64,000 nt of DNA from Klebsiella sp. BIGb0138 (lineage in GTDB: Bacteria > Pseudomonadota > Gammaproteobacteria > Enterobacterales > Enterobacteriaceae). Shown one piece after another: positions 1 through 8,981 of the stretch (position 1 is the stretch's first letter; the number at the start of each line of letters is the position of its first letter). The translations under genes were made by a program, and so were the position numbers. The stretch lies in the NCBI RefSeq assembly GCF_004342285.1, contig NZ_SMCV01000007.1:1-64000 (forward strand), in the 5' to 3' direction. The notes beneath the pieces were generated by a model, which searched no databases, was not told where the DNA came from, and worked only from the letters and a program-made list of their open reading frames with translations.

Positions 1-314
1 CCATCTTATTATTCTGACTGGTGTTAAACATAGTTCCAAGACTACCTCTTATTTTAAGAGAGGCGAAGTGTCTGGTGATCTATGGGGCTAATCTAAGTGG
101 AAGAATCCGGACCGTACTTCTTTATCCAGGCGTAAAGACTGTGAGTGGTGATATCGAGACGTGTTGCAACACTGGAAACAGAATGACCACGATCAACAAC
201 CTGTTTGACTGCTTCAATTTTAAACTCTTCAGGATAACGCTTACCGCTCATGGGCACCTCTCTTTAAGTCATCTTAAATGACTCTGAGGTGTCTGTTAAA
301 CCTGTGGCGATTCA
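1..314 (-). mobile_element. Remnant of IS3-family insertion sequence(s), nested
   Basis: Read leftward from base 314, the minus strand opens with TGAATCGCCACAGG, which looks like a terminal inverted repeat, and runs about 60 bases into an IS3-type orfA start at 251. The element breaks off near base 93. The remaining bases to the window edge do not continue orfA. They contain an AGACACTTC stretch resembling the AGACACCTC of the first IS end and an ATG at 31-29, so a second IS3-like element may have inserted into the first. No target duplication or second end can be seen, so the nesting is inference. Confidence 0.6.
93..251 (-). pseudogene. Truncated IS3-family transposase OrfA (helix-turn-helix part)
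   Basis: The reading frame starts MSGKRYPEEFKIEAVKQVV and continues through ITTHSLYAWIKKYGPDSST to a stop at 95-93. This is the N-terminal helix-turn-helix domain typical of IS3-family OrfA proteins. A normal OrfA has about 90-100 residues with a leucine-zipper tail; only 52 remain, so the C-terminal half and all of OrfB are missing here. The start at 251 follows an AGAGAGG ribosome site. It cannot encode a working transposase. Confidence 0.75.
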
Positions 315-346
315 ACCACACAGTTAACGTTCGATTTTGCCAAATA

Positions 347-384
347 ATTTCACATATAACCTAAGCCTAGGTTATATGTGAAAT
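347..384. repeat. Perfect 17-bp inverted repeat with 4-base centre
   Basis: The arms ATTTCACATATAACCTA (347-363) and its exact reverse complement (368-384) flank AGCC. It lies 250 bases upstream of drmMII and 33 bases from the IS end. There is no T-run typical of an intrinsic terminator, so it could be an operator for a dimeric regulator, a transposon-related site or a hairpin in RNA. Confidence 0.8.
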
Positions 385-573
385 GTTAATCCTTGTTGCT
401 GTTTTTCTGTAGGTACCATTATCACACAAGCGTTTACGCCACTGACCGTTCATGAGATCATGTAAACAAACGTTAGCCATGGGACTATTGATTAAATTTG
501 CTGATACATCGTTTGGAATTCGAGCGACCAAGCACCTTGGCAGATCGTCATTCAAACGAAACAAAAACCTTAA

Positions 574-604
574 TTTACAATATGTTATCCGATCAGCTTA
601 TATT
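574..604 (+). promoter_or_regulatory. Candidate promoter of the DISARM operon
   Basis: A TATATT hexamer at 599-604 has TTTACA 19 bases (or TTACAA 18 bases) upstream at 574-580. It ends 29 bases before the drmMII ATG. The spacing is a little long, so this is a weak sequence-only prediction. Confidence 0.3.
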
Positions 605-633
605 AATTTCTTTATAAACGAGAAGATTGTTAG

Positions 634-1686
634 ATGAAAAAAGTATCTTGTGTTGATTTATTTTGTGGTGCAGGCGGGTTAACACATGGTCTTGTACTTG
701 AGGGAGTACCTGTTGTCGCAGGTATTGATATTGATCCTGCCTGCAAATTTCCCTATGAGACTAATAATCAAGCAAAATTTATTGAGAAAAGCGTAAGCGA
801 TTTCACATCTTCAGACTTGAATGACCTTTACGCTGATTCTGATGTGAGGATTCTAGCTGGCTGTGCACCTTGCCAACCTTTCTCAAGCTATGCAAGACGT
901 TATGAGCACGGTGGTAAGGATGGAAAATGGGGGTTATTGTACGAGTTTTCTCGCTTGGCTGAGGAAACTCGCCCCGATTTGATTACCATGGAGAATGTCC
1001 CCTCCGTTGCAAAACATGAAGTTTTTAACGACTTTGTCGACACCCTAGAACGCATTGGTTACCACGTTTGGTTTAGTGTTGTTGATTGCACTCAATATGG
1101 TGTGCCCCAGATGCGTAAGCGCATGGTACTGCTTGCCTCTTTACATGGTGAGATAAAGCTCTCTGAGTCAACATGTACTCAGCCTGTTACCGTAAGACAG
1201 GCCATAAGCAATTTGCCTGCTTTAAAAGCAGGAGAAACTGGTACTGGGGATAAGCTACATGTAACTTCAACGTTGTCGGAAAAGAATATGCAACGTATCA
1301 AAGCCTCAAAACCGGGTGGAACATGGCGTGACTGGCCTGAACATTTAATTGCTGATTGCCATCGAACGGATCGAGGCAAAACATACTCTAGTGTCTATGG
1401 TCGAATGGAATGGGATAAACCGGCTCCGACTATGACTACTCAATGTTATGGTTTTGGAAATGGCCGCTTTGGTCACCCAGAACAAGATCGCGCTATCTCG
1501 TTGAGAGAAGCGGCTATTCTTCAGAGTTTTCCCCAAGATTACGTATTTATACCCAATGAAAGTAATGTAAACCTTAGAGTTCTGGGTCGAATGATTGGAA
1601 ATGCAGTTCCGGTAAAGCTCGGTCAGGCAATCGCTCGCAGTATAAATTCACACCTTGATGATTTGAACTTAGTCGCAACAAAGTGA
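634..1686 (+). CDS. drmMII: DISARM DNA cytosine-C5 methyltransferase DrmMII
   Basis: A complete 350-residue C5-cytosine DNA methyltransferase. Visible motifs are I (DLFCGAGGL, residues 8-16, AdoMet binding), IV with the catalytic Cys (APCQPFSS, about 78-85), VI (ENVP), VIII (QYGVPQMRKR) and X at the C terminus (GNAVPVKLGQAI). In the family, motif IV Cys attacks C6 of the target base. As first gene of the DISARM operon it should mark host DNA so that the system spares it. DrmMII is usually listed with class 2 DISARM, but a class 1 system with both methylases has been studied in Serratia. A weak GAGAAG ribosome site lies 8 bases before ATG. Base composition is AT-richer than the Klebsiella core. 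Confidence 0.9.
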   Translation: MKKVSCVDLFCGAGGLTHGLVLEGVPVVAGIDIDPACKFPYETNNQAKFIEKSVSDFTSSDLNDLYADSDVRILAGCAPCQPFSSYARRYEHGGKDGKWGLLYEFSRLAEETRPDLITMENVPSVAKHEVFNDFVDTLERIGYHVWFSVVDCTQYGVPQMRKRMVLLASLHGEIKLSESTCTQPVTVRQAISNLPALKAGETGTGDKLHVTSTLSEKNMQRIKASKPGGTWRDWPEHLIADCHRTDRGKTYSSVYGRMEWDKPAPTMTTQCYGFGNGRFGHPEQDRAISLREAAILQSFPQDYVFIPNESNVNLRVLGRMIGNAVPVKLGQAIARSINSHLDDLNLVATK

Positions 1687-1734
1687 AACTTTAAACAGCC
1701 ATTGGGCGGTACTGAACCGGAATCTGAACATCTT

Positions 1735-4700
1735 ATGGATATTTCAAATCAAGCAGATCAGTCTCAACAAATTACTCCTGAGCCAGGACAGCTCGTTGAA
1801 GTTCGCCGACGCCAATGGCTTGTTGTAGAAGTCTCATCTTCTCAATTACCAACCGCTTCATTTCAGCAGCATGCAGTGACTCTTTCTTCTATTGATGAAG
1901 ATAGTTTAGGGGAACTACTTGAGGTCATCTGGGAAATTGAACCAGGGGCTCAAGTAATTGAACGTGCTGGTTTGCCATCAATTACTGGCCTTGATGACTC
2001 TGACACCCTTGAGGCCTTTCTTGATGCTGTGCGCTGGGGGGCAGTAACCAAAGCAGACCACCGTAATTTCTTACAAGCACCTTTTCGTAGTGGCGTCAGC
2101 ATTGAGGACTTCCAACTGGATCCTTTGGTACGTGCAATTGACATGGCTCGTGTCAATTTACTCATCGCCGATGACGTAGGCCTTGGTAAAACCATTGAGG
2201 CTGGGTTAATCATTCAAGAGATGTTACTTCGACATCGTGCTCGTACGGTTTTGATTGTCTGTCCTGCATCGCTGCAGGAGAAGTGGCGTTTGGAAATGCT
2301 GGAAAAATTCGGTCTAGAATTTCATATCGTCGACACCAGTTATATCAAGAGATTAAGACGTGAACGAGGAATTCATGCCAATCCGTGGACATCGCATCCA
2401 CGATTAATCACTTCGATGGACTGGGCCAAGAGCGGCGAGGGCCTACGCGCCATGCGTGATGTTCTCCCCTTAAAGGTCAGTTATCCACGCAAATTTGACA
2501 TGCTGGTCATTGACGAAGCACACAACATCGCACCAGTAGGTGGAGCAAGCTACGCCATGGAAAGTCAGAGGACTCGATTCATCCGTTCGATCAGTCCTCA
2601 CTTCCAGCATCGTTTGTTTCTAACCGCTACACCCCATAATGGCTATACCGAGTCTTTCACTTCTTTGCTAGAACTGCTGGACGATCAACGCTTCGCTAGG
2701 AACGTACTTCCAGACGAGAAACTGCTGAATCAGGTAATGGTACGTAGACTCAAAAGTGATTTAGTCGATTCTGAGGGTAAGCTGCTCTACGCTCAACGCA
2801 AACTCGAAGCCCTATCCGTCGCATACTCAGCACAAGAGCGCTCCATCCACGATCAACTAAATGAATACTGCAAAAGCAGAGAACAAGGTGCAGAGAAAGC
2901 TAATAAAATCTTTGGGACTGCCTTTGTCAATCAGCTACTGAAGAAACGACTATTTTCCTCACCTGCAGCCTTCGCATCCACGCTTGAAAAACACATAGCA
3001 ACTTTAACTCATGGCAAACAAACCAGTGACAAGAACGCTATGGCAGAGCGTATTCTACGTAAAGCAATTCTTCGGGCCGAAGAAGATTACGCCGACGATC
3101 AAGAGGTAGAGAATGCCCAAGCAGAGGCCGTTGAAGAAGCCTCTCGTCACACCCTACCGCTCACGCCCAACCAGAAACAGATATTGAATGATCTGCGCCA
3201 ATGGGCACAAATAGCCAAGAACCAAGTAGATTCTAAAGCTAAGGGTGTTCTTGATTGGATTGACACAAATTTAAAAACACATGGTCAGTGGAATGAACAA
3301 CGGGTGATTCTGTTCACCGAATATCGAACCACTCATCAATGGATGCACGAGATTCTTGCCAGTCATGGGCTTGGTGGCGAGCGCTTGGCTATTCTTCATG
3401 GAAGCATGCCGCAGGATGAACGCGAGAAAGTCAAAGCAGCATTCCAGACATCACCTAAAACCTCTCCCGTTCGCATCCTACTTGCTACTGATGCCGCTTC
3501 AGAAGGTATTGATCTTCAAAATTACTGTAATTACCTGATCCATTTAGAGATTCCTTACAACCCTAATGTAATGGAACAACGCAATGGACGTATCGATCGC
3601 CACGGACAGCGCCAGAAAGAAGTCGTGATCTGGCATCCCGTGGATGGAAGTGAAAACGGTGATCTTCGTATCGGTGGTCACGGTGACGACATCCTTCGAG
3701 CTCTACGAAAACTCGAATCAATGCGAGCAGACATGGGCAGTGTCAATCCAGTCATCGCACCACAAATGTCAGGTTTGATTGAAGGCTCTATCAAAGAAAT
3801 TGATACTCGTCTAGCTGAATCCAGAATCGCAAAAACCAAACGCTTCATTACAGCTGAGCGCGAACTAAAAGAACGAATTGCTAAGCTACATGATCGACTT
3901 CTGTCTGCTAAGCATGATTTTCATCTTACTCCTGAGCATATCCACATGGCCGTTAATACCGGTCTCACACTTGCAGGCCGTCCAAATCTAGAGCATTTTG
4001 AGCTACCGGATATACCTCCTGGCTCTGTATTCAAGATGCCTGCTCTGTCAGGTACATGGGCACGCTGTCTTGAAGGATTGCAACACCCCTACACCCAGCA
4101 GATTCGCCCCATAACATTTGATCACTCAGTAGCTAAAGGCCGTGATGATGTCGTACTGGTCCACTTGAATCACCGTTTGGTACAGATGTGCCTGCGTTTA
4201 CTACGAGCCGAGGTGTGGGCACATGATGATGTAAAGAACTTGCATCGAGTTACAGTACGCTCAGTACCAGACACATTACTTGATAGTCCTGCTGTGGCCG
4301 TCGTCTCCCGATTGGTCATCATTGGGGGTAATCACCATCGACTTCATGAAGAGTTGACAGTAGCGGGGGGCTATCTTGGTGACAAAGCTTTTCGACGTGA
4401 AGAAGGCGTCAATAAAATTCAACAATGGTTGGAACAAGCTAAATCATTGACCACTGAATTTGCGCTATTTGATGCCTTCCGCATTCGTTTTAATCGTGCA
4501 CAAAACAGCATTCTTCAGTCTGTTGAGGCAAGATCAAAAGACCGTCTGCAAAATTTAACTAATACCCTTCAGACCCGTAAAAATCGTGAATTGGCTGATA
4601 TCAGTAATGTTCTCAATGAACTTGAAAGAACTATTACTGCTGAGTTGGCGAAAGATCAACAACCTATGCAGTTTTCACTATTCTCAGAAGATGAACGAAT

Positions 4701-4875
4701 ACAACTCAGACGTGATAATGCTGCCTTGGAAGCTCGTCTTGCGCGCATACCGACAGAGCGCGAACAGGAAATACAAGCTATTGAAACTCGCTACACCAAA
4801 ATTGATGACTGCACTTTCCCGGTTGCAGTCATTTTTCTCGTTCCTGAATCTTCTATTCAGAGGGGTGTAGTATGA
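1735..4875 (+). CDS. drmD: DISARM SNF2-like helicase DrmD
   Basis: A large SNF2/superfamily-2 ATPase of about 1,046 residues. From the N terminus it shows Walker A (DDVGLGKT, about residue 150), DEAH box (VIDEAHN, about 260), motif III (LTATPHNG), then the helicase C domain with motif V (ATDAASEGIDLQ) and motif VI (RNGRIDRHGQ). The C-terminal third is charged and partly coiled coil. DrmD is the signature gene of class 1 DISARM and probably moves on or remodels incoming DNA. The start is uncertain: ATG 1735 is chosen, while an in-frame TTG at 1702 would add 11 residues; neither has a strong ribosome site. The stop overlaps the next start by four bases (ATGA), which implies translational coupling to drmMI. 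Confidence 0.9.
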   Translation: MDISNQADQSQQITPEPGQLVEVRRRQWLVVEVSSSQLPTASFQQHAVTLSSIDEDSLGELLEVIWEIEPGAQVIERAGLPSITGLDDSDTLEAFLDAVRWGAVTKADHRNFLQAPFRSGVSIEDFQLDPLVRAIDMARVNLLIADDVGLGKTIEAGLIIQEMLLRHRARTVLIVCPASLQEKWRLEMLEKFGLEFHIVDTSYIKRLRRERGIHANPWTSHPRLITSMDWAKSGEGLRAMRDVLPLKVSYPRKFDMLVIDEAHNIAPVGGASYAMESQRTRFIRSISPHFQHRLFLTATPHNGYTESFTSLLELLDDQRFARNVLPDEKLLNQVMVRRLKSDLVDSEGKLLYAQRKLEALSVAYSAQERSIHDQLNEYCKSREQGAEKANKIFGTAFVNQLLKKRLFSSPAAFASTLEKHIATLTHGKQTSDKNAMAERILRKAILRAEEDYADDQEVENAQAEAVEEASRHTLPLTPNQKQILNDLRQWAQIAKNQVDSKAKGVLDWIDTNLKTHGQWNEQRVILFTEYRTTHQWMHEILASHGLGGERLAILHGSMPQDEREKVKAAFQTSPKTSPVRILLATDAASEGIDLQNYCNYLIHLEIPYNPNVMEQRNGRIDRHGQRQKEVVIWHPVDGSENGDLRIGGHGDDILRALRKLESMRADMGSVNPVIAPQMSGLIEGSIKEIDTRLAESRIAKTKRFITAERELKERIAKLHDRLLSAKHDFHLTPEHIHMAVNTGLTLAGRPNLEHFELPDIPPGSVFKMPALSGTWARCLEGLQHPYTQQIRPITFDHSVAKGRDDVVLVHLNHRLVQMCLRLLRAEVWAHDDVKNLHRVTVRSVPDTLLDSPAVAVVSRLVIIGGNHHRLHEELTVAGGYLGDKAFRREEGVNKIQQWLEQAKSLTTEFALFDAFRIRFNRAQNSILQSVEARSKDRLQNLTNTLQTRKNRELADISNVLNELERTITAELAKDQQPMQFSLFSEDERIQLRRDNAALEARLARIPTEREQEIQAIETRYTKIDDCTFPVAVIFLVPESSIQRGVV

Positions 4876-7800
4876 GTTTGACTAATTTACACGCTGATTG
4901 GCTATCACTGATCGACATTTCAGGACCCTTTCTCGCAATCCCCGTACTGATGGAAGCCTTCCCTCAGGGGCTGGAAGAACTCAACGGAACCAAACGCAAA
5001 CGGGTACGGCAGGCCTATGATGAATGGCGTGAAGCACTGGAACAGGACGATCCTCAGTTAATTGAATTGCACTATGCATGGCTTGATGAGGTCCTATCTC
5101 GAGTTCTTGATCTTGATGAAGATAGTAAAAGTGATGTACTAAAACGCGTAGAATGGTGCGCAAACCATCTGGAATCTGTGTTACCGGATCATGGTGTAGC
5201 CCAGTATCCAGATTTAGCCGTTGTTGATGAGCAACGTGCAAACAAGCCATTGATGCTCATCCACACCTATACACCGGATGTGGAGCTTGAGGCCACGATG
5301 AAAAGGGATGGATGGCTAACTACCCCGGCAGACCGCATGGTCCAGTTATGCCGCTCTCTTGATTGTCGTCTCGGGTTAGTGACTAACGGTGAACGCTGGA
5401 TGTTAGTAGATGCGCCAGTTGGTGCGGTTACCTCCTTCGCCAGCTGGTATGCACGCCTATGGAACCAAGAGCCAATTACATTGCAGGCTTTTGTGCACCT
5501 GCTCGGAATCCGTCGTTTCTTCGTTAATGAATCCGAACAATTACCAGCATTGTTCGACTGTTCGCTAAAATACCAGGACGAAGTGACCGACGCTTTAGGT
5601 GAACAAGTCCGCCGCGCCGTAGAAGTATTAATACAGTCCCTCGACAAAGCTGATCAAGATCGTAATCGCGAACTACTGCACAACGTCAAAGAGACCGAGC
5701 TTTATGAAGCCGCACTGACTGTCATGATGCGTCTGGTATTCCTTCTCTCGGCAGAGGAGCGCGGACTACTACTCTTGGGCGACGAACGCTACGAGACCAA
5801 TTATGCGATTTCCACTCTACGCATGCAGTTACGTAAAGAGTCTTCAGAAATCCTCGAACGACGTTGGGATGCCTGGTCACGCCTGCTGGCAATCTTCCGT
5901 GCAGTTTACTGCGGCGTAGAGCACGAGAACTTGCGTCTACCCGCATTGGGTAGCTCACTGTTCGATCCCGACCACTTCCCTTTCCTTGAGGGAAGGGCCA
6001 AAGATTCTAATTGGCGAACAGATACAGCGAAACCATTGCCAATTGATAACCGTACAGTTCTGCTCCTACTGGAAGCTATTCAACAGTTCCAGGGTCGCAC
6101 ACTCTCTTACCGTGCATTGGACGTAGAACAAATAGGTTATGTCTACGAAGGTCTGCTTGAACGCACCGTCAGGCGCATCGGTGAAGTCACGCTAGAACTA
6201 GATGCAACAAAAAAAGCGCAATCACCTTGGGTCAAATTGGCTGAGCTGGATTCTGCAAACATGGATGGTATCGAGTGCTTGGTCGAATTACTGCAAGAAC
6301 GCTCTGGTAGTTCTGTAAGTAGGGTGCGAAAAGATCTGACTAAGACAGTTGATGACACCTTAGCCGATCGCCTCTTAACAACTTGTCAAGGCGACATACA
6401 ACTACGCGACCGAATCAAACCCTACGTTCACATACTTCGAACCGATCCTTGGGGTTATCCTTTGGTCTATCCTGCCGGGGCTTTCATCGTCACCAGCGGT
6501 TCTAATCGACGCGAGACTGGCACTCACTACACACCGAAATCGCTCACCGAAGCCATCGTTACTGAAACGCTAACACCGATGGTCTATATCGGGCCAGTGG
6601 AAGGTACTCCACGTGAAGCGTGGAAACTTAAATCCCCCGCCGAACTTCTTGATATTAAGATCTGCGACCCAGCAATGGGCTCGGGTGCTTTTCTTGTACA
6701 AGCCTGCCGCTGGCTGGCCGATCGTCTCGTTGAGGCTTGGTCGCTGGCTGAAGAAGCAGGAAAAACGGTGAGTGCGGATGGCTACGTACTGGAGATGCCT
6801 GACACAAAAGAGCTACTGCCACGCGATACCGATGCTCGCATCGTCATCGCCCGCCGCCTTATCGCCGAACGCTGCCTGTATGGTGTCGACTTGAATCCAC
6901 TGGCAGTTGAGCTTGCTAAGCTTTCCATCTGGCTAGTAACGTTAGCTAAGGGTCGACCATTTGGGTTTCTTGACCACAATTTACGCTGTGGTGACAGTTT
7001 GCTTGGCATCCATCGGATTGATCAGCTCACCCAGCTTTCGATGAATCCTACAACTCAAGGACAGCTGCGTCTGTTCGGCAAAGATATTAAGCAAGCTGTA
7101 CACGAAGCCATTGCGCTGCGCCAGCAATTACGTGAGACACCTATCCGCGATGTGCACGACGTGGAGTCTATGGCACAACTGAACACCAATGCACGAGTCA
7201 GACTAGATGTGCCGGGAAGTATTGCAGATGCGTTTATCGGGGAAGTATTAGCAGCGAGAGGCAATGCCGTAGCATTGGAAACCGCTTTAGTATCTCTTGC
7301 CATCCAAGCCGAGCAAGCGATGGAAGGTGATAAAGAACAACTTGTGTTAATGCAGCAAAGGGCTATCACTACTTTTTCTACTGATTTACCCGCCAGTAAG
7401 CTGCCTCGTAAACCTTTCCATTGGCCATTAGAGTTCCCAGAGGTGTTTGAGTCTTGTGGAGGATTTGACTGTATTGTCGGTAATCCACCATTTTTAGGTG
7501 GGCAAAAAATCACTGGTACCATGGGTGATTGCTATCGAGAGTATTTAGTAAACGCAATCGCAGGCGGCAAACGGGGCTCTGCTGATTTGGTTGCCTACTT
7601 CTTTATTAAAGCTAATTCTTTACTTGGTCCTAACGGATTTTTTGGGTTGATCGCGGTGAATACCATATCCGAAGGAAATACCAGAGAAGTTGGGCTTGAT
7701 TCAATACTTAATTTAGGCTCCATCATTTATAGAGCAAACCCAAATTTAATTTGGCCAGGAAAAGCCAATGTTGTTACGAGTAGTGTATTTATTTCAAAGT

Positions 7801-8906
7801 TATGCTGGAAAGGTCCTATTTATATATCAGATAAACAAGTTCCTGTCGTCAGTGCAGCATTGACGCAGCGAGAAAACTGGCGACCAGTCAAGTTGAAGGA
7901 TAGTTGCGGTCTCGTGTTTCAAGGCGTTATTACTCTTGGTGATGGCTTTTTAATAGATAATGAAACGTATGAAAAATGGATGGAACGTAGTGACGAGTCC
8001 TGTAATGTTGTTTTCGATTATTTGATTGGAAAAGAGGTCAATCAATCACCTGAGCATCATCCCGGTCGGAAAGTAATTAATTTTTTTGACTGGAGTATTG
8101 ATACCAGTTCAAATTTCAAAAGTGCTTTTGAATATGTGGTTGAATATGTGAAACCATACCGAGAAATCGATAAAGATAAGGGTGCAAGAGAAGCTTGGTG
8201 GAGATTTCTCAGACCAAGACCTGAACTTTTCCATTTGCTTGGCAGAGGTCACTCTTTTGAAAAACATCCTAAAGGGTGGCATAGAAACAAAGATCCGCTT
8301 GAGAGAGTTATTGTGTTTGCAACAGGTGCAACAAAATATCCCTGTTTTACTCTTGTACCAAACACATATATCTATGCACACACACTCTGTGTTATTGCTA
8401 GCGATAGCTATTCACTATTTGCTTGCCTATCATCCGATATTCACGCGGTTTGGGCTTGGGAACATGGTTCTCGAATGAAGCAAGACTTACGTTATACGCA
8501 CGGAGATATCTTCGAAACCTATCCTTTCCCTTCAGGTGTTATAGATCAAAACGATCAATTATTATCTGCTTTGGGAGCAAGTTTTTTCGAAGAAAGAGCG
8601 ACATATATGTTGAATAAAAATCAAGGAATGACTAAGTTCTACAATGCCTTCCACAATCCAGCAATATCTTCTCCATCTCTCAGCAAATTACGCAAGCTGC
8701 AAGTAAAAATAAATCTAGCTGTGTTACATGCCTATGGTTTCGATGACCTGGACTTAAGCCATGATTTTCATGAAGTGGCATACTTACCAGAAGGAAAAAA
8801 TATTCGCTATACCATCAGTGAGTTTGCCAGAGAAGAATTGCTCTATCGCTTGGCTAACCTGAACAGAATCCGGCATGAGGAAGAACAAAGAAAAGGATCA
8901 AAGTAA
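4872..8906 (+). CDS. drmMI: DISARM N6-adenine DNA methyltransferase DrmMI
   Basis: A 1,344-residue protein with gamma-class N6-adenine methyltransferase motifs: motif I DPAMGSGAFLVQA near residue 598 and motif IV NPPF near residue 872. The long N-terminal half has no motif I can name. The region after NPPF probably contains the target-recognition part, as in type IIG and PglX-like enzymes. It starts inside the drmD stop codon and is followed after 75 bases by drmA. In DISARM this enzyme methylates a specific host motif, and unmethylated invading DNA is then attacked. Its recognition sequence cannot be read from the protein. The last third is AT-richer than the first two, which fits exchange of recognition modules. 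Confidence 0.9.
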   Translation: MSLTNLHADWLSLIDISGPFLAIPVLMEAFPQGLEELNGTKRKRVRQAYDEWREALEQDDPQLIELHYAWLDEVLSRVLDLDEDSKSDVLKRVEWCANHLESVLPDHGVAQYPDLAVVDEQRANKPLMLIHTYTPDVELEATMKRDGWLTTPADRMVQLCRSLDCRLGLVTNGERWMLVDAPVGAVTSFASWYARLWNQEPITLQAFVHLLGIRRFFVNESEQLPALFDCSLKYQDEVTDALGEQVRRAVEVLIQSLDKADQDRNRELLHNVKETELYEAALTVMMRLVFLLSAEERGLLLLGDERYETNYAISTLRMQLRKESSEILERRWDAWSRLLAIFRAVYCGVEHENLRLPALGSSLFDPDHFPFLEGRAKDSNWRTDTAKPLPIDNRTVLLLLEAIQQFQGRTLSYRALDVEQIGYVYEGLLERTVRRIGEVTLELDATKKAQSPWVKLAELDSANMDGIECLVELLQERSGSSVSRVRKDLTKTVDDTLADRLLTTCQGDIQLRDRIKPYVHILRTDPWGYPLVYPAGAFIVTSGSNRRETGTHYTPKSLTEAIVTETLTPMVYIGPVEGTPREAWKLKSPAELLDIKICDPAMGSGAFLVQACRWLADRLVEAWSLAEEAGKTVSADGYVLEMPDTKELLPRDTDARIVIARRLIAERCLYGVDLNPLAVELAKLSIWLVTLAKGRPFGFLDHNLRCGDSLLGIHRIDQLTQLSMNPTTQGQLRLFGKDIKQAVHEAIALRQQLRETPIRDVHDVESMAQLNTNARVRLDVPGSIADAFIGEVLAARGNAVALETALVSLAIQAEQAMEGDKEQLVLMQQRAITTFSTDLPASKLPRKPFHWPLEFPEVFESCGGFDCIVGNPPFLGGQKITGTMGDCYREYLVNAIAGGKRGSADLVAYFFIKANSLLGPNGFFGLIAVNTISEGNTREVGLDSILNLGSIIYRANPNLIWPGKANVVTSSVFISKLCWKGPIYISDKQVPVVSAALTQRENWRPVKLKDSCGLVFQGVITLGDGFLIDNETYEKWMERSDESCNVVFDYLIGKEVNQSPEHHPGRKVINFFDWSIDTSSNFKSAFEYVVEYVKPYREIDKDKGAREAWWRFLRPRPELFHLLGRGHSFEKHPKGWHRNKDPLERVIVFATGATKYPCFTLVPNTYIYAHTLCVIASDSYSLFACLSSDIHAVWAWEHGSRMKQDLRYTHGDIFETYPFPSGVIDQNDQLLSALGASFFEERATYMLNKNQGMTKFYNAFHNPAISSPSLSKLRKLQVKINLAVLHAYGFDDLDLSHDFHEVAYLPEGKNIRYTISEFAREELLYRLANLNRIRHEEEQRKGSK

Positions 8907-8981
8907 TAAGAGAAAATAGGTTCCCAAACCAATAGAGCATCGGAACCGTGTATAAGGCAGTATTTTGGGTAAGGAGCCCGT

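Larger units (their letters stand above)
315..633. other. Flank between IS end and DISARM operon; no convincing gene
   Basis: This stretch of 319 bases contains a 17-bp palindrome (347-384), a short plus-strand frame (452-637) that overlaps the drmMII start as ATGA, and a short minus-strand frame (564-367) that ends inside the palindrome. Neither 60-65 residue frame resembles a family I know. It probably holds the promoter of the DISARM operon. Confidence 0.5.

Noticed and set aside
452..637. 61-codon frame overlapping the drmMII start
   Set aside because: No ribosome site or recognisable family; kept only as part of an observation because of its ATGA overlap.
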